From Crotalaria pallida (lineage: Eukaryota; Streptophyta; Magnoliopsida; Fabales; Fabaceae), in the NCBI GenBank assembly GCA_037953625.1, contig CM075651.1, positions 162,635,501 to 162,699,500 of the forward strand: 64,000 nucleotides of DNA, read 5' to 3'. A model generated the notes under the pieces. The model saw only the letters and a program-made list of their open reading frames with translations. It ran no database searches and was not told where the DNA came from. Position numbers and translations under genes: made by a program. This document shows positions 24,201-33,762 of this stretch, in pieces. Numbering within the stretch: position 1 is the first letter of the stretch; each line of letters begins with the position of its first letter.

Positions 24201-25437
24201 TTTAAAAAAAATAAAAAAAATTATTTTTTTAAAAATTATTTTGGATGGATTGGATATCTATCCGTTTGGATGAATATGATGGATTACAATCCATCCAATT
24301 TTAAAACAATCCAATGGATCATATCCATTTAGATCCATTATTTTAAATGGATGGATTGGATGGATGAAAAATGAAATGAATTAGGATGAGTCATGGATTA
24401 TGGATAATTTTGTCACCCCTATTTACATGTCAATATGAGATACCAAACAACTGAAACAAGTATAATTCTTTGTGGATTATGGATGTAAAGTGATTATTTG
24501 AAATGAAGACAAGCCATGATGACGGTCAAAGGTGACTTGTGCTGCAGGTATTGGAGCCTAAAAGAAGCATATGTTAAAGCCATCGGGAGTGGTGTGACTG
24601 AAGAGTTGAATAAAGTGGAGTTTTCTCACACAAGCTGGGCCAATATATCAGCTACAGTGGATGGGAAGGTTATGTCAGATTGGAGATTTTGGCTTTTTGA
24701 GCTTGGAGAAAGACATTGCGTGAGTTCCTCATTAACTTTTACCAAACAATTTTAGAGTCACATGTGCAGGAACAGTTCATAGGATTTTATTTATGCAGAA
24801 AGATGGATCATATAATTCAACCAAAGGAACAATTAAGTTTCTGTTTCAATGACAGGACATCATTTTTTCTTGAATTGAGGATTCTCTTCAAGTTGGTACA
24901 AAGTGCTGAATAAATTCTGCCTGCCATGTGAAGATTTTTAAATGTGGATTAAAAAAAGCCAACATTGAATGCACTCGTGAAAATTTTAACACATGCATAC
25001 AGTTGAATGATAACCTGTATCTTATCCTTATATCACTTTTTAACACATGAATCTGAGTATCATGACTTTGATGTAATCTTTTTATGATTTTATCTGATGC
25101 CAATGACATTTTAAGCTATATCTACGATAATAAAGTGATGACTGCTAGGAATATGTTTCAACGTTGTGGATATAAACATCTATGTTAGTACCTTGTTGCC
25201 CATGTTTATTATTAGTATCTGTTTTTACAGGTATCAATTGCTAGAGGTCACCCAAGATCAGCTGTTGTGAGTTACAAAACAACCTTGAAGAAGGTAGAAT
25301 TTACTGAAGACGAATATCATCTAGGTCTTAATCTTCCTAGTGTAGACTTCATTCATATTAGAGTAGAACATCTGGTTTCAGTTTTACAAAAGGCATTGGA
25401 CTGTAAGGATAGTGATATAGGTCAGGCGTCAATGTAA
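21245..25437 (+). CDS. Sfp-type 4'-phosphopantetheinyl transferase, complete, 5 exons, 290 aa
   Basis: Transfers the 4'-phosphopantetheine arm of CoA to a serine of carrier proteins (acyl carrier proteins or related). Exons 21245-21360, 21508-21640, 22456-22700, 24548-24719 and 25231-25437; all borders are GT/AG and the phases agree. Family motifs in order: FNVSHHGDYVAIAS (residues 97-110), the Mg-binding GLDIV (117-121, with D119) and WSLKEAYVKAIGSG (167-180, with catalytic K170/E171 and K175). This is the eukaryotic AASDHPPT-like group. The start follows CAATGGAGG and gives MEEGVRRWVVDISKWDPQ, typical for the family. The C-terminal tail is variable, ending in IGQASM. The sequence around the stop is imperfectly duplicated about 90 bp later. 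Introns 2 and 3 carry a SINE and a hAT element. The target carrier cannot be told from sequence. Confidence 0.95.
21736..21958 (-). mobile_element. tRNA-derived SINE in intron 2 of the PPTase gene
   Basis: Body 21748-21946, read on the minus strand: TTGGGGACGAGTGGTAAACG as A-box region, GGTCTCGAGTTCGAGTCC as B box, then about 130 bp and an A-rich tail. Flanked by a perfect 12-bp duplication CTTTACCTATTT (21736-21747 and 21947-21958). Full-length and typical of LINE-mobilised SINEs. Confidence 0.88.
21959..22210. mobile_element. Foldback MITE remnant
   Basis: TAGTTCTTGAAAATTT and TTTAGTCCCTCAAGATTTT have inverse partners near 22090-22190 (AATCTTGAAGGACTAAAT; ATTAGGGACTAAAT). AT-rich, noncoding. 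Confidence 0.5.
22333..22400 (+). repeat. tRNA-like fragment (possible SINE head)
   Basis: GAGTGAGCTCAGTTGGTTAA looks like a D-arm/A-box and GGGTTCAAACCCC like a B-box/T-arm, 24 bp apart. There is no acceptor stem or anticodon arm that would support a real tRNA. Lies at the 3' end of PPTase intron 2. Confidence 0.4.
23483..24429. mobile_element. hAT-type non-autonomous transposon carrying a lectin fragment (Pack-hAT)
   Basis: Element 23491-24421 has hAT-like ends TAGGGGTGGCAAA and TTTGTCACCCCTA. It is flanked by an 8-bp duplication with one mismatch (TTTATATG at 23483-23490; TTTACATG at 24422-24429). Subterminal regions are dense in GGATGGATTGGATGGA/ATCCATCC repeats in both orientations, as in other hAT elements. 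It sits in intron 3 of the PPTase gene. The central 320 bp is a captured legume-lectin sequence in antisense. No hAT transposase is present. Confidence 0.88.
23733..24052 (-). pseudogene. Captured legume-lectin domain fragment
   Basis: The minus strand keeps an open frame of about 105 codons: NGQPITWSVGKVLYAAPVHI, then VASFVTSF, DGFTFFLAPPNLPMG, and VAVEFDTHGSP with NPWDPDYLHIGI. These are the central legume-lectin beta-sandwich motifs. The E-x-D pair in VEFD and the N...D...H residues in NPWDPDYLH correspond to the Mn/Ca-binding loop. Both the N-terminal region and everything after HIGI are missing, so it is not a functional lectin gene. The open frame suggests a recent capture or weak constraint. 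Lectin-receptor kinases share this domain, so the donor could be either type. Confidence 0.85.
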
Positions 25438-25540
25438 ATCTAAGAAAAAAGGTTTATATATGCCAAAGGAATTATGTCGAAAATCGAAATGCAAGGAAGA
25501 AATGGTGATAGGTCAGGCGTTAATGTAAATCTAAGAAAAG
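25420..25540 (+). repeat. Imperfect duplication around the PPTase stop codon
   Basis: ATAGGTCAGGCGTCAATGTA followed by AATCTAAGAAAA at about 25416-25446 recurs at 25509-25538 with one change (GCGTTAATG). A short local duplication that copies the last codons and stop into the 3'UTR. Confidence 0.7.
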
Positions 25541-25585
25541 ATATGTCTTCCTAACAAATTAGCTTAAATATGATACGTGTTTTGT

Positions 25586-25711
25586 CACTAGTAGATCAAT
25601 CATTGATGAGACAAGTATTACTTAATGACACTAGTAGATCAATCATTGATGAGACAAGTATTACTTAATGACACTAGTAGATCAATCATTGATGAGACAA
25701 GTATTACTTAA
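25586..25711 (+). repeat. Three tandem copies of a 43-bp unit
   Basis: Unit starts CACTAGTAGATCAATCATTG and ends TACTTAATGA. There are two full copies and a third lacking the last 3 bases, with no visible differences, so the expansion is recent. Lies about 150 bp after the PPTase stop, perhaps in its 3'UTR. Confidence 0.9.
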
Positions 25712-25929
25712 TTATGGTGATATGTGATTAGGAGGATTTTTAGACTGATTTTTTTTAAGGGAATATATCATTTTTTAAGAGTAGGAGGATATATCATTGC
25801 TCAGTATAAGATGGAACATTGAGATCATAGCTTAGAGTATAATATAACTTCCCAAAAGAACTTCTCCCCTCTTTTTTTCTTGTATTTTGCTCTATTTTTT
25901 TTATTCTTTCCTCTTCCTTTTATTTTTTG

Positions 25930-26310
25930 TGCAATGAGGGGCAAGGAGCCTAGAGATTTATTAGTGCATATCAATAGGGATTACACAAGGTATAGAGATC
26001 CTAGAGAAATCATTAAAAACCAACCTAGACAAAGCCATAGGTGGTGAATCTAGAAAATGATAATAATAAGGTTGATCAACGTTCCAGTTTGCAAGCCAAT
26101 TAGCGCAAAAAATGCCCTCTTTATAACAATGATTAAAAGTAAAGGATCAATCCTTTTGCTTCCAAAAATTTAACTTCTTACTAAGCTTATCAGAAGAGAT
26201 TCGTTGTTGAACCATAGATACAAGGGAGGAAGAATCGGATTCAACAATGATTCTCTTAAAACCTTTATTCCAAGCAACCTCAAGACCAGTCCTTTGCGTA
26301 CTAACTTTTT
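25930..26310 (-). pseudogene. Non-LTR retrotransposon RNase H-like (RVT_3) remnant
   Basis: The minus strand reads GLEVAWNKGFKRIIVESDSS then SMVQQRISSDKL and meets a stop at 26150. Later segments in shifted frames keep KEGIFCANWLANWNVDQP-like sequence. The A-x-x-x-G-x-x-x-I-x-V-E-S-D-S pattern is that of the plant LINE or stand-alone RVT_3 RNase H domain. Broken, no upstream reverse transcriptase seen. Confidence 0.75.
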
Positions 26311-27194
26311 TCTTTTTTTGTTCCAAAGAGAAGTATGAATTCTTTTTTAGAGCAAATCTTTCACTTTAAAAAAAGTAATATCACCATAAATATTTTCAAG
26401 TACGTTACTTTTCCAATTGCGTCATTCATAATTCAAATGATATAAAAAAATATGTAACATTATGATTTATGGTACCAAGAAAAATAATATTTTATTAAGC
26501 TCAAAATGAGCAAATAAGAGAATAGTCTTTATCAAATGTTTCTAAAGATCAAAAAATAATTCTAAGTGCCTTAATCATATTCATGCATGCAAACAATGAT
26601 CAATCTCAAAATCTCACATTTATAGGCTCAAATCAAGATTTTGCCAATTCGATATTTTCAATATGGTCTAAAACAATTCAGTTTCTTTTTTCTTTTTTCC
26701 AAAAATAAGTTATCAATCAAATAGTAACTTCAAAAAGTCTGACGTCAATCAAAGACAAATTATTACTTAGAAGAAACAAAATCAACTCAAATAGTTCAAT
26801 GGTGTCCATTTAAACAAAATATAGTATACCCTCCCCACACTTAAAGTAAGGCATAGTTCGCAATGCTTTCCTACACAAAGTTCAAAGTAGGATAGGATAC
26901 AAATATTTTAAAGATAAGATTAAGTTAAGAGAACGTCCCTGATGATATTGACTCTTCTTGCATGATCATCCAAATTGATGTTGAATAAATTTCCAATGCT
27001 GCCAGTGTCTTTGACTTGCTCATGGTGGCCGAGAGAACTTCTATATATTATTTTCTTCTTCTTTTTTTCTTTTTTTCTTGTATACATTTTCTACAAAGGT
27101 GTAAGTCACTTCAGCAAACACAAAAATAAGTACATAAATAAAAAATTAAAAAAAAACTAATATAAACTTGAGTAGTCTCATAAAAAAAACGTTT
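26311..27194. other. AT-rich intergenic sequence
   Basis: No gene or clear element ends seen. CCTCCCCACACTTAAAGTAAG at 26830 and neighbouring sequence look like gypsy internal DNA, but this is weak. Confidence 0.3.
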
Positions 27195-27335
27195 GTTTAA
27201 CGCTCTGAGCCTAACGAATTACACTCGTCCAAGATTTAGATAGGCCAAGCACCGCTTTCTTATGGGTCACTTCTCCTCCAAGACAATGTTTTAGCCTTTG
27301 ACCATTCACTTTGAAAGTCCTTCTAGATTTTTGTT
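27195..27335 (-). pseudogene. Ty3/gypsy pol C-terminal remnant
   Basis: The minus strand reads TFKVNGQRLKHCLGGEVTHK then SKSWTSVIR and a stop. TFKVNGQRLKHY-type sequence marks the extreme C-terminus of integrase in plant gypsy polyproteins. Only this tail is present. Confidence 0.65.
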
Positions 27336-28106
27336 CTTTGATTTCCACTTTTTTCTAACGGTGATACTTGTTCAACAACAAAAGCATCATATCATCTAGA
27401 TTTACTTGTTTAAATCAATGTAACTTTTTGAAAAGACACACAAATTTCATTTAATAAAATATTTTAAAAATAAAATAATTATTGTAAAACAATTAATTGG
27501 AGAGATTGTTACAACTACTGTCAATCAAATTTATTTTTTAAGCCTTTAAAAAAAATTGTTTTTTAAGATCTTGTGTCATAAGTTTAAAGAAGGGAACGTG
27601 TGTGCTTAGGTCTTTTTTAAGCAAGGAGCTCATGATTTTTTAAGAAGGTGAATGGATAATTGTTCCTTTGAATCTAACATTTGAAAGTAGGTTAATAAGA
27701 TGCTTTATCAAGTTATAGATTTGCTAACTTGCATGAGTTTTATAACTAGATATTATTTTACGATTGTGGTTACTCTATATGAATTACAAAGTCTTCCATA
27801 TAATTGAAATTACTCATTTTTTCTGTTTTTGTTGTTGCTTTTCCATTGTGTTTTCTGATTTGTACGTTCAATTTTAGTATATTTGGTTTTCAGGTTTGTA
27901 GGTTGAATTTGATTTTGTTTGATTAAAAAAAACTATTGAGTTAAAAAATAATAGTAGATATCCCACTTTTAACATCTGTTGTGGGTCAATAGATATTAAA
28001 ATACATTTGACATCTGTTGTAAAACTAATATAAAAAGTCCTGACTTTTGACACATGTTCTTTCGACATATGTTTGATAACGGATGTTAAATGTGATTTTT
28101 AAAAAA

Positions 28107-28631
28107 GGTTTATTTATGTTTTTAGTCCCTAAAAGTTGAAGGTGTTTTGGTTTTAGTCCTTAGAAGTTTTTTTGACCTTGATTAATCAATCCTTAATTGT
28201 TTTGAAATTTTGGTTTTAGTCAATGCCGTTAGGAAAAATCTGTTAACTGCTGATATGGTTAGCGGAATGTCCAAAAGCATACACGTGTGCAAGTATTGCA
28301 TGTCATCGGTATGATGACGTGATGATCTGGACCAGCAGGAGTAAATGGGCCAAAGCCCAATTCACAAACACATTTGGGTTGTACATTGGCCCTTTTGCTC
28401 CAGCACACCCACATCATCCATGTCATCCCATTAGTGGCACTCAGTACCTGCACACGTGTATGCTATTATGGTGTTCCGTTAGCCACGTCAGTAGTTAACG
28501 GATTTTTCCTAACGACAGAGTTTAAAACCAAATTTTCAAAATAATTAAGGATGAATCAAGGTAAAAAAAAACTTTCAGGGACCAAAACCAAAACACTCCC
28601 AACTTTTAAGGACTAAAATCATATATAAACC
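28107..28631. mobile_element. Foldback MULE-type MITE, family B-fold (525 bp)
   Basis: GGTTTATTTATGTTTTTAGT at the left is mirrored at the right (complement GGTTTATATATGATTTTAGT), and similarity extends about 200 bp through TTAACGGATTTTTCCTAACG and ACACGTGT blocks. Flanking 9-mers are both A/T-only and not identical. A partial relative lies at 54655-55010. Confidence 0.75.
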
Positions 28632-30115
28632 TTAAAAATTTTTAAAAGTCTTTTTTTCACAAGTGATCAAAGAAATTTACGTTGGTTGGACTTGTTCCAT
28701 TCCTAGTTTTTCGAACCCTAAGCGAGGTTCAGTTGAGAATAAATTAAAATTGAATGCGATTTGTATACATCTTGTATGCGTATCTTCAATTCGTGCTTAT
28801 GTTCTTGTATGCACGATTGAGATTAAATAATTTTCGATTATTTAAGTTTGCTTAGTTGACCACTCATTATGTAGTATAATGATATTGCATTAACAATGGA
28901 GTCTCATTCTTTTCTTTAATCTTTTTAAGATAAAGAAGTAAATGACGTGATCACGAAATAGATTTCCTCATTTCCCCTGTCTCCTCCATTATTAAAGGCT
29001 AAGATAAATCATCTTAACTTTATCTTTTCATTTAATTTTGATCTATTTTTACCATGAGGAAGAAAAGTTATAAAGAGAAAAGAAAAGAAACAAAAGCATG
29101 AAAAAAGAAAAAAAAAACAATTAACGGTCATCAGCAATTATCATATTTTTTTTAATGACAATTACTAAAACCAAAATTTTAATAAAAAGATAAGAAGATA
29201 CTCACACGTGTCATTTAATTTCTCTCTCCAACATTACAAATGTGGACCAATAAGATGTTAACACGTAGGATGAACAGTGACTTAAGGACTAATTTGATAG
29301 AAAAAGAAACCTGAGAGACCCAACATGATACCAAAAAACGTAAGAGACCAATTTGAAATTGAAAAATAAGGGAAGAGAACAAATACATAATTTAGCCAAA
29401 GAAATAAATAAGTCATCTAAAAATATTGAACCTAGTTTTTCAATAATATATATATATATATATATATATTGGAAAATGCATTTTTGGAGATTGTCGAAAA
29501 AAAATGCTAACTTATTATTGTTTTTCTTCTTAAAATAACTTAAACAAATGCTCTTGCAAGACCCAATTTATATATATTTTGTTATTTTTAACTTTCAACC
29601 CTGACAAAGAAGGTTAAGCAAACATTTAGGGAAATAGTTATTGAAATTATTGGTTACGAGTACAAGGAAGACCCCACGTGCACAATATATAATAATACAG
29701 ATATGACAGGACACAAATATGAATACGGAAAAAATATAATTAGGATTGTACAAAGAGAACTAATAGAAAAAGCACTCTTCGTGTGTTTAGACGATAAATA
29801 GATTCGTACTAAACAACATTTTCCTTGTACAAAAAGGTTTGATTCAAATATATATATGTGTCCAACACCAACATAATATGGATACAATAATTATTGTGAA
29901 GCGTCTATGGTTTCTTGTTGGAGATTATTTTTCGGTCTCTCGAGTTACCTTGACAAACCAAACCAAGTTAATAAAGTATTGGGAAAATTGCACCCTAAGT
30001 TTTGTTACAAAGATATGCGTATCTTTTCTAGTTTTGAAATGATATTGACATCATTCTATATCCATATTTTATATTTTGAGTCCCATATGTTTATGTCGCC
30101 ACCTTGTTCATTTAA
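28632..30115. other. AT-rich intergenic sequence
   Basis: (AT)n at 29447-29470. 29270-29400 shows a degenerate half of the 56352-56683 MITE family (GAGACCAATTTGAAATTGAA). No gene. Confidence 0.35.
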
Positions 30116-30344
30116 AGTTGGTGAAAACTACCAACGTGTTGTTGGTCTAGTGGCAACTTACTAGGTCTCTTAACCATGAGGTCTCGAGTTCGACACCCAT
30201 GGGAACGGAAAGGCACGCGTTGGGAGATCCCTGCCCACAAAGTGGAGTTCCGTAGGGTCGGAGTGGATTTAGTTGGGCCGCCAAAGTGCGAAAGCCCAGA
30301 CACCACCTCCGAAAGCAAAAAAAAAAAAGAGTTGGTGAAAACTA
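30116..30344 (+). mobile_element. tRNA-derived SINE with 15-bp target duplication
   Basis: Body 30131-30329: A box TGGTCTAGTGG at 30143-30153, B box GAGTTCGACACC at 30186-30197, then a tRNA-unrelated part and an A-rich tail. Flanked by perfect AGTTGGTGAAAACTA at 30116-30130 and 30330-30344. Confidence 0.9.
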
Positions 30345-30966
30345 AAAAGTGTTTCAACCTGAAATAAAAAATTAGGATTTCCCCTCCCCTCCTTATTCCT
30401 CTGCTCCTGCTTGTTTTCATCTACTGGTTCTCGGTAGGGGAGGGAGATATGTCCCTCCCATTCCTTTGGGAAAGTGTGTGGGTTTGTTCCCCCAGTTTAT
30501 CTGAGTTTTGTCTTGCCTTTGTGCAAGTTGTTTTTGTTTTGTGTGTTTCCAGTGGATGGATGCCTATGAATAGTTTCTACTTTCCAGATCTAATGGTCAC
30601 CCTCTTTGCTCAATAATTGGAAGGTTACTCGTCGAGATAGATCTCCCTTTGTCGACTGTTGATTTGGCTACCGTCCAACGACTCTCGTTTTAGATCCGAG
30701 ATTCCTTGTCGCCGAACTGAGCTTAGTCCCAGCATCAATGAGATTGTTATCTTGGAATTAAAGGCTATTGAATCACCTGTTAGAGTCCGGTTTTGGCAGT
30801 TGTTGATGATCCATGTCCACATAGAAGAGTCTGTTGTTGCAATGTATTTTGTTTTCCCTTTAACTATATATTATTAGTGTGAAATATCTTGTACTTATAA
30901 TTGTCATGTTTGGTTTCTGATCTATGAATAAAATACACATTTCCCTTAAAAAAAATTGGTGAAAAC
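30332..30966 (+). mobile_element. 5'-truncated non-LTR retrotransposon or retroposed sequence
   Basis: Body about 30343-30955 ends GAATAAAATACACATTTCCC then TTAAAAAAAA, with duplication TTGGTGAAAAC at 30332-30342 and 30956-30966. It has no clear open frame. It could be a LINE 3' end or a retroposed transcript. The preceding SINE inserted into its left duplication. Confidence 0.7.
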
Positions 30967-31099
30967 CTGTAGCATGTGTTATTACGAAAAAAGAGGAGAA
31001 TGTGTAGAAGGACAATAAATATATTTGAAACAAGAGAGAAAAATTTTATGAACACAATATATGAAACGAAAGAAATATAACTTTTCAACTTACTTCCAC

Positions 31100-31839
31100 A
31101 GTTAAATCTACACTTTCACCTGAAAAGTAACATTATTCTAGTTTTCTTTGAAGCAAAATTGTGAATTAAATTATTGCATTCAACTTTTCCAAGATTTCAT
31201 TCTCAACGGCTATCAATGCTAATCCATTTAATTAGTCTTTCTTGTGACATTGTAGAATGCATGTAGGACTCCAATATATAGCTTTAATTTGGAGAACCTT
31301 ATCTCTACGGATGCACAATAATAACAAGAATAATCAGCATAATTCGATATGTGATTGTTACACTAGGCAAACAATTTGCAAGATCATGGAGACTGAGGAT
31401 TGGGAAATGAGTGAGGCTATGATGTGTTTGCTCTTATTGAGAGGTGGGGGCGGACTGCTGTGAAACTGATTTTGCGGAAGGAACATGAAAGTCAAGAACT
31501 TTAATAGGAGTGAAAGAAACAGAAAAAGTTCAAGAGGAAACTTGTTAGTTTCACCGTGAAATATAGGGTGAAGATTTTTCTTTCTTACTTTCAACCCAAG
31601 ACCCAGAGTTTATGAGATCGGGTCTATTATTACATAAGATTATGTATTTAACAAGTATTTTTTAAGTTTTAAATTAAAAAAAAATAATTAGTAATAGTTT
31701 TTTAACATTTAGAAGTATACTTTAGAATAGTATAAAGGATTATAAAAAATTAGAGGCACCTGAAAAAATGAGAGCCTTATACGATTGCATATGCTTGCAC
31801 ATGTGTCGAAACTGTCCCAATGACACTTCTTCATCACAA
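31100..31839. other. Intergenic sequence
   Basis: A 68-codon plus frame at 31257-31463 resembles no family I know. Base composition is ordinary. No gene is claimed. Confidence 0.3.
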
Positions 31840-31841
31840 GT

Positions 31842-31945
31842 TAGCACATGGGTTAGTGGCTATCTTTTGAGCCGTGGAATAGTCTGTGGACTCGTGGTGT
31901 TGGGTTTGAATCCTGCTCAAGCTTTGCTGCTTTTTTTTTAATGTT
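31842..31945 (+). repeat. tRNA-like sequence, probable SINE head
   Basis: ACATGGGTTAGTGGC (A-box-like) and GTTGGGTTTGAATCCTGC (B-box-like) are separated by about 50 bp and followed by a T run. No duplication found. Confidence 0.4.
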
Positions 31946-32087
31946 TCATTTTATTATTAATTAATAAATGTTAAAAATGAGTCGATCCTTTAACTTCAAA
32001 ATAGTTAACCAACACGTACATAACTACCAAACTAAATCAATATTATTTGGTAAGATATGTAAATTTTTCGATATAAACATTGGAAAA

Positions 32088-32242
32088 TGTTTAAATGACA
32101 TCCGTATTTGATATATGGGGTGACATCTGCCTTTTTGATAAAAACTGGTGGGTTCTATAAGAAAGAGAAATTGCATGATCCACCAGATTTTACCAAAAAA
32201 GGCAGGTATCCTGTAAAAATGTCAAATACAGATATTTGAATA
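32088..32242. mobile_element. Small foldback MITE
   Basis: AAATGACATCCGTATTTGA is mirrored by TCAAATACAGATATTTG, with TGACATCTGCCTTTTTGAT inside mirrored by CCAAAAAAGGCAGGTATC. About 150 bp, noncoding. Confidence 0.55.
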
Positions 32243-32379
32243 ACAAGATGGATAAACATTAGAAGTTTGATATTTTTGTTCACGCTTTTGCCATTGCTGT
32301 TACGTAAGGTTGACCTTATAACTGCACCCCCTAAATTGCATGACAAGATCCATGACAAGACCGGCCATTGTACGTATCA

Positions 32380-32824
32380 TGTAAGATTTTATATCTTAGT
32401 ATGTCTCATGTGATGTGCATGTGACATGTATTGAATTGTGTTTAGTAAATAATTAATTAAATCTTAATGGGCTAAATCATATTTAGATAATAAGGGGATT
32501 GTTTCTAAAGGCCCATTAGCTTGATGGAAGCCAATGGATAAGAGATAAGGGTTTTACCTATTTATGAGAAACAGGTCCTGTTCCTGGCTATAACGTATTC
32601 TCTCTTTTACCATCACATAACGATACAGAAAGAATAGTAGAGAAGGCAAAGGAATAGAAACCTTGTTTCCTGGCTTTTGGTCAAAGGACGTTGGAGATCT
32701 CTCTCAAGTATAGCAATGGATAGAGGTTAGTAATTATATTCTCTTATCATCTCTATAACACGTGAAAGTCATGTAATTTCAAGATCCCTATTGTTGTAGT
32801 TGTAACGAATAAATTAAAACTACA
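32380..32824 (+). repeat. Copia 5' LTR
   Basis: TGTAAGATTTTATATCTTAG to AAACTACA. It contains the likely promoter and, at 32716, an ATGGATAGAGGTTAGT segment discussed in the findings. Confidence 0.92.
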
Positions 32825-32833
32825 ACTTATATG

Positions 32834-32846
32834 TGGTATCAGAGCC
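32834..32846 (+). promoter_or_regulatory. Copia primer-binding site (initiator tRNA-Met)
   Basis: TGGTATCAGAGCC, the standard plant copia match to the 3' end of initiator methionine tRNA, 9 bases after the LTR. Confidence 0.9.
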
Positions 32847-33762
32847 ATAGGTTGAGAAATTCATGATTTTCCAATAAAAAATTTTGCAATATGGTATGAA
32901 TCCTAATTATTGTATTTAGGGATATTATGGTTTCCGCGAAAGTGTTATTTTCATACCTGTTAAGGATATTTATTTGTTCAATTAATATATGTGCCACCAG
33001 TAATATGAAATCACGAATTGAAAACCAATGTATGCATTTGGTTTCGTATCTATGCGGCAAAGTTTCCATTTAGAACTCAAGTCACGTTGACGCCTCCGTT
33101 GCAGTAGTAATAGTGTAATCTAACGCCTTACTTTGCAATAGTAATAGTACCGCTTCAAGCAATTATATTACTTTGATTTCGTATTACTTTATTGTCACGG
33201 CATTATATTAATAGTTGATAATTTTGTTTCCACAAGTTCATGGTTTTTATGAATTAATAATTTATTATTAAATTATATCACAGATTGATTTGAATTAATG
33301 TATGATAAGTTAGTTAATCACCAAAGTGGTCAAACTTGAAAAGTTAAATTAATTTTAAATCATATAATAGTTAATTTCAATTACTCATAGATGATGCTAT
33401 AAATGTACAACATGATGATTTGTTGTTCTATGAGTCATTGAGTTTATTGTTGTAAGGCATTTATGGATCACCCAAAGGTTGATTAGTTGTTCTTACAATT
33501 AATAAACATGATTAAAGGTAATGCATGTGCATCACTGTTATATTTATTTCTAAAGATAATAAATATTTAATCCTTGCATGTTACATTACCCATTATTGAT
33601 TATTGTATTAGCATCATTATGTTTAACGTTGTATATTAATGTATACCCAAAGGAAAAACATTAGTATATATTAAATGATGGAATATATTATATGTATAGC
33701 ATGTAACTTAAGTATCAAAACACTAATAAAAATTTTGTTATGCAGTACCTGTTCCAAATTTT

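Noticed and set aside
25586..25711. CRISPR-like direct repeats
   Set aside because: The units are directly abutting with no unique spacers, in a plant genome; a simple tandem duplication.
31257..31463. 68-codon frame as a possible small gene
   Set aside because: No homology, no splice or promoter support, surrounded by transposon remnants.
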